The position numbers and the translations under genes were made by a program. Shown here piece after piece: positions 5,823-8,456 of a DNA stretch of 8,456 bases (position 1 is its first letter; each line of letters opens with the position of its first letter). The notes under the pieces are model-generated. The model was not told where the DNA came from. It did no database searches and was given only the letters and a program-made list of their open reading frames with translations. Origin of the DNA: Roseibacillus sp. (GTDB taxonomy: Bacteria > Verrucomicrobiota > Verrucomicrobiia > Verrucomicrobiales > Akkermansiaceae); assembly GCA_002729275.1 (NCBI GenBank), contig PBTP01000082.1, forward strand, positions 19,334 through 27,789, read 5' to 3'.

Positions 5823-6548
5823 GTGTCTGATGCTGAATATGTAAGGCCTTTGCTGGTCGTTGATGATGACAAGAAGCTTTGCGGCCTGATTCGCGAATAC
5901 CTTGAGCCGCTGGGTTATCGGGTGTCCATGCGCCATACGGGAACCGAAGGCCTGCAAGCTGCCCTCGAGGGGAGTTATGAGGCAGTCATCCTGGACGTCA
6001 TGATGCCAGAAATGGATGGAATTGAGGTTCTCAGGGAGCTCAGGAAGGAATCGAGGGTGCCAGTGCTTATGCTAACCGCGATGGGTGAGGAGTCCGATCG
6101 GATTGCCGGTCTCGAAATGGGAGCTGATGACTATCTTCCAAAAACTTTTTCGACCCGTGAACTTCTCGCCCGCCTCAGAGCCGTCATGCGGCGCTCTCAT
6201 AGGGCTGAGGTTAAGCCCAACGAGGGTCACGACGAATTCGCGATCGGGGATCTCCGCCTTGAAGAGGGTTCTCATCTTGCCACCAAAGGAGGTGAAGTGC
6301 TGGATCTGACGGCGCTTGAATTTGCGATTCTTGGGTCGCTTATGCGGGCTGGAGGAAGGGTCAAAAGCAGAGAGGAGCTGATTGAGGAGGTATCAAAGCG
6401 CAAGTTCGATGTCTTCGACCGCTCCATAGATGTTCATATCTCGGCGCTGCGGAGGAAGCTGGGAGATGATGCCAAGGATCCAAAGTATATCAGGACGATC
6501 CGGGCAGTCGGCTACCAACTCATTGGCAAGGAAGGAGAGCAGGTATGA
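5823..6548 (+). CDS. OmpR/PhoB-family response regulator
   Basis: A 241-residue two-component transcription regulator. The receiver domain (about 8-122) has the acidic pair Asp14/Asp15, the phosphoacceptor Asp58 in VILDVMMPEMDG, Thr85 and Lys107. A winged-helix DNA-binding domain (about 138-235) follows, with DLTALEFAIL, the recognition-helix region RSIDVHISALRRKLG (200-214) and the wing IRTIRAVGYQL. All phosphorylation residues are intact, so it should be switched by its partner kinase encoded 52 bp downstream. GTG at 5823 is the start: it gives the usual short lead into LLVVDDD, and no better in-frame start exists. The Shine-Dalgarno sequence is weak. It resembles the CpxR/RstA branch, but I would not assign a symbol. 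The duplicated site upstream of this gene and of the YHYH gene is its most likely target. Confidence 0.97.
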   Translation: MSDAEYVRPLLVVDDDKKLCGLIREYLEPLGYRVSMRHTGTEGLQAALEGSYEAVILDVMMPEMDGIEVLRELRKESRVPVLMLTAMGEESDRIAGLEMGADDYLPKTFSTRELLARLRAVMRRSHRAEVKPNEGHDEFAIGDLRLEEGSHLATKGGEVLDLTALEFAILGSLMRAGGRVKSREELIEEVSKRKFDVFDRSIDVHISALRRKLGDDAKDPKYIRTIRAVGYQLIGKEGEQV

Positions 6549-6600
6549 AGTGGATATCTGTTATCGGGGGGGAATTCTAGAGTAACGGTCTGAACGAATC

Positions 6601-8280
6601 ATGTCTCGTCCACATCTCACTCTCTATGGGCAGGTCCTGTTCTGGTTTTTCCTTAATCTTGCGCTGGTAGCAGCGGTTCTTTTTTTCGTGCTCAAGCTTC
6701 AGTTCCGAATTGATCCGGGAGAATTACTTGGGGGCCGGACAAAGGAGCAGTTTCGCGCGGCTGCCAGTGTAATGAGCGCAGGGCTCCGCAATGCTCCCAG
6801 GGTTGAGTGGGAGAAGATTCTTACGCGCTACGCGGGGTCCTATGGTGTCGAAATGGCGCTTTATCGGCCCGAGGGGCAGCTTCTTTGGACTGGGGAGGAA
6901 CTCAAACTGCCTGAGGAATTACTGAGTGAGGCAGGGAAGAGGCCTGCTCGCCGGGTGCGGTCGGGGGCAGCCCCTCCGCCTTTAACGCGGAATGAGGATG
7001 GAGGTCAGACCAGAAGGCTCGACCCCGCTGGGGGAGGCCGCGGAGACGGCCGATTTCCACGGCGCCGTGAAGTTGAGGGTCGAGGCTCAGAGGGGGAGAG
7101 ATCTGATCTAACGAATAGTAATGAGTTGCCAGGTGAGCGCAGGCAGCGACCTCCCAGTCGAGGAGGCTTAGGCGAAGAGCGGGAGGTTCAGATCATCTAT
7201 ATCGGAAAAGCGGGGAAGCCGAAGAAGCAGTGGGCGGCAGCAAGGGTTTCACTCGGAAGTCGGGAATACCGCCATCCCCCAGAGGCCCTGCTGGTGGTTA
7301 CATCCGGAGCCTTGGGAGGCAATAGAATTTTCTATGATGGCCGCCCCTGGTTATGGACGATCGCTGGCGGCCTTTTCGTGTCGGCCTTGATTTGGCTGCC
7401 TTTTGTCGGAAGAGTGTCGCGGAGATTGCGTCGTCTTACCAGTGCCGCAGAATCGATTTCGGAGGGAGACTTTGACGTAGAGGTCGCTTCAAAGAGAACA
7501 GATGAACTAGGTCGCCTGAGCCGGGCAGTGCAGCGGATGGCCAATCGTCTTGACGATTACCTCCGAGGGCAGAAACGATTTCTGGGAGACATAGCACACG
7601 AGCTCTGCTCGCCACTTGCGCGTTTGCGTATGTCGGTGGCCGTCCTCGAGCAGAAAATGCCATCAGATAATCAGCAGGACCTCGAATCTCTGAATGAGGA
7701 AGCCGAGGAGCTCTCCCAGCTCGTCAACGAGCTGCTTGATTTTTCCAAGGCCTCGATTGCAGTGGAAGCTCTCCCAACGCATGAAATCGATGTTGCTACT
7801 TTGTTTTCTCAATTGACTGAGCGGGACGGAATCGGAGGGGATTTTGAGATCCATTGCCCCGCTGGACTTAACGTCACGGCTAACTCCGATTTGCTGCGCA
7901 GAGCGCTCGGCAATGTCATCCGTAACGCCCAGCGTTATGCTGGCGAAGGTGGCCCGATCGAACTCAGGGCGCAGAAAAGTGGGAAAACCGTGATCTTTGA
8001 GGTCCGGGATAGGGGTCCGGGAATTCCCGAAGAGTGGTTGGAGAGGGTCTTTGAGCCATTTTCTCGTCCCGAGAAAGCACGAACAAGGGAAGCAGGCGGA
8101 GCGGGCCTAGGCCTCGCGATTGCCAAGACTTGCGTAGAAGGGATGGGGGGTAAGATACGGGTGGAAAACAGAGCTGGGGGCGGTTTAACTGTGCGCCTTG
8201 AGATGTTTTTCGAGGAATTAGCCATCTCTGCAGCTCCAGACGAGGGTCTCGGTGGAGCGGAGACCAACGAGGAGCCTTAA
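6601..8280 (+). CDS. Membrane sensor histidine kinase, partner of the OmpR-type regulator
   Basis: A 559-residue protein with two membrane helices (about 11-33 and 250-270) flanking an extracytoplasmic sensor region. After the second helix come a HAMP linker (about 271-323), the phosphoacceptor helix with His333 in DIAHELCSPLARLR, and an ATPase domain with the N box (NVIRNAQRYA, Asn438/Asn442), G1 (DRGPGIPEEW, from 470), the F box (FEPFSR) and G2 (GGAGLGLAIAK, from 499). Every catalytic motif is intact. The H-box and order resemble CpxA-type kinases. The sensor region is unusual: residues about 112-193 are Arg/Gly/Pro/Glu-rich and probably disordered, between two folded-looking pieces (about 45-108 and 194-238). 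The ATG at 6601 opens directly onto the first helix; an in-frame TAA at 6583-6585 excludes a longer form. There is no clear Shine-Dalgarno sequence. It is probably co-transcribed with the regulator. A short acidic tail follows the ATPase domain. Confidence 0.97.
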   Translation: MSRPHLTLYGQVLFWFFLNLALVAAVLFFVLKLQFRIDPGELLGGRTKEQFRAAASVMSAGLRNAPRVEWEKILTRYAGSYGVEMALYRPEGQLLWTGEELKLPEELLSEAGKRPARRVRSGAAPPPLTRNEDGGQTRRLDPAGGGRGDGRFPRRREVEGRGSEGERSDLTNSNELPGERRQRPPSRGGLGEEREVQIIYIGKAGKPKKQWAAARVSLGSREYRHPPEALLVVTSGALGGNRIFYDGRPWLWTIAGGLFVSALIWLPFVGRVSRRLRRLTSAAESISEGDFDVEVASKRTDELGRLSRAVQRMANRLDDYLRGQKRFLGDIAHELCSPLARLRMSVAVLEQKMPSDNQQDLESLNEEAEELSQLVNELLDFSKASIAVEALPTHEIDVATLFSQLTERDGIGGDFEIHCPAGLNVTANSDLLRRALGNVIRNAQRYAGEGGPIELRAQKSGKTVIFEVRDRGPGIPEEWLERVFEPFSRPEKARTREAGGAGLGLAIAKTCVEGMGGKIRVENRAGGGLTVRLEMFFEELAISAAPDEGLGGAETNEEP

Positions 8281-8310
8281 AATAAGGGTTTTAAGTGCAT
8301 TCGCACTGGG

Positions 8311-8372
8311 CAAAAAAAAACACCGAAAAAAGCAAGGAAACCTGTTGACGCGGCGAATCTGATAGGTATTGT
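8311..8372 (+). promoter_or_regulatory. Strong sigma-70-type promoter with A-rich upstream element, possibly of an rRNA operon
   Basis: TTGACG (8345-8350, 5 of 6) and TATTGT (8367-8372, 4 of 6) are 16 bp apart. The stretch just upstream (8311-8340) is almost all A with a few C and G, like an UP element. The bases after the -10 are nearly all G and C (CCCGCCCGCCGCGCG), typical of stringently controlled stable-RNA promoters. No start codon with a ribosome site or long frame follows in the remaining 80 bases. The likely product is an rRNA leader or another stable RNA beyond the right edge; this identity is inferred. Confidence 0.55.
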
Positions 8373-8379
8373 CCCGCCC

Positions 8380-8394
8380 GCCGCGCGAAGCGGC
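8380..8394 (+). other. Small GC hairpin at the start of the presumed transcript
   Basis: GCCGC and GCGGC pair perfectly around the loop GCGAA, forming a 5-bp GC stem about 8 bases downstream of the proposed -10, at or just after the predicted transcription start. No T-tract follows directly. It may stabilise the 5' end of a stable RNA leader, or be incidental in GC-rich sequence. Confidence 0.35.
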
Positions 8395-8456
8395 ACGTGA
8401 GAGACAATCAAGAGGTCGATCGCGACGCGAGTCCGGTCGGCTTTTTCGTCCCCACG

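Noticed and set aside
6545..6580. An 11-codon frame (ATG at 6545) overlapping the regulator stop, followed by a run of seven G, as a possible lost N-terminus of the sensor kinase.
   Set aside because: It is in a different frame from the kinase, and an in-frame TAA at 6583-6585 lies between the G run and the kinase ATG, so a frameshift at the G run could not join them.
8294..8307. Hairpin AGTGC-ATTC-GCACT after the sensor kinase as a terminator.
   Set aside because: The stem is only 5 bp and no T-tract follows on either strand; on the plus strand it is followed by GGGC and a run of A.
1..8456. Mobile elements, tRNA genes or CRISPR arrays.
   Set aside because: No transposase or integrase motif, no terminal inverted repeat pair with target duplication, no tRNA-like cloverleaf and no regularly spaced repeats were seen on either strand.

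Overview
The window suggests a member of the Verrucomicrobiota (a planctomycete-like relative is the alternative). The pointers are a membrane-anchored Hanks-type kinase-like protein fused to C-type-lectin-like domains, a secreted small 3-keto-disaccharide hydrolase (DUF1080) protein, the start of a probable YHYH-domain secreted protein, and mostly weak Shine-Dalgarno sequences. This assignment rests on protein content and has not been checked by a search.

Layout. Four genes run on the minus strand over 1-5659. From left to right they are the 5' part of a secreted probable YHYH protein (runs off the left edge, start at 212), kinase-like protein 1 with two lectin-like domains (279-2840), a DUF1080 hydrolase (3037-3690) followed on its 3' side by a strong intrinsic terminator (2975-3010), and kinase-like protein 2 (3806-5659). 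A 163-bp divergent promoter region separates these from a plus-strand two-component system: an OmpR-type response regulator (5823-6548) and its sensor histidine kinase (6601-8280). The last 175 bases hold no gene but contain a strong-looking promoter with an A-rich upstream element and a GC-rich start region, as expected for an rRNA or other stable-RNA operon beginning beyond the right edge.

Main observations. (1) The two kinase-like proteins have different catalytic lesions. Protein 1 has HQA in place of HRD (catalytic Asp lost) but keeps DFG. Protein 2 keeps HRD but has NFG in place of DFG (Mg-binding Asp lost). Both look like pseudokinases, and their lesions are complementary. (2) An exact 19-bp sequence, extended by further matches, lies upstream of both the response regulator and the YHYH gene, in the same orientation relative to each. 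It contains half-sites 11 bp apart, the usual spacing of OmpR/PhoB-type binding sites. The simplest reading is that the regulator controls itself and the secreted protein 5.5 kb away. (3) The sensor kinase carries a long Arg/Gly-rich, probably disordered insertion in its extracytoplasmic region.

Together the block looks like an envelope-signalling locus: a sensor/regulator pair, two membrane-anchored kinase-like proteins whose C-terminal domains should lie outside the cytoplasm, and two exported proteins. A functional link between the kinases and the two-component system is inferred only from adjacency and the shared site.
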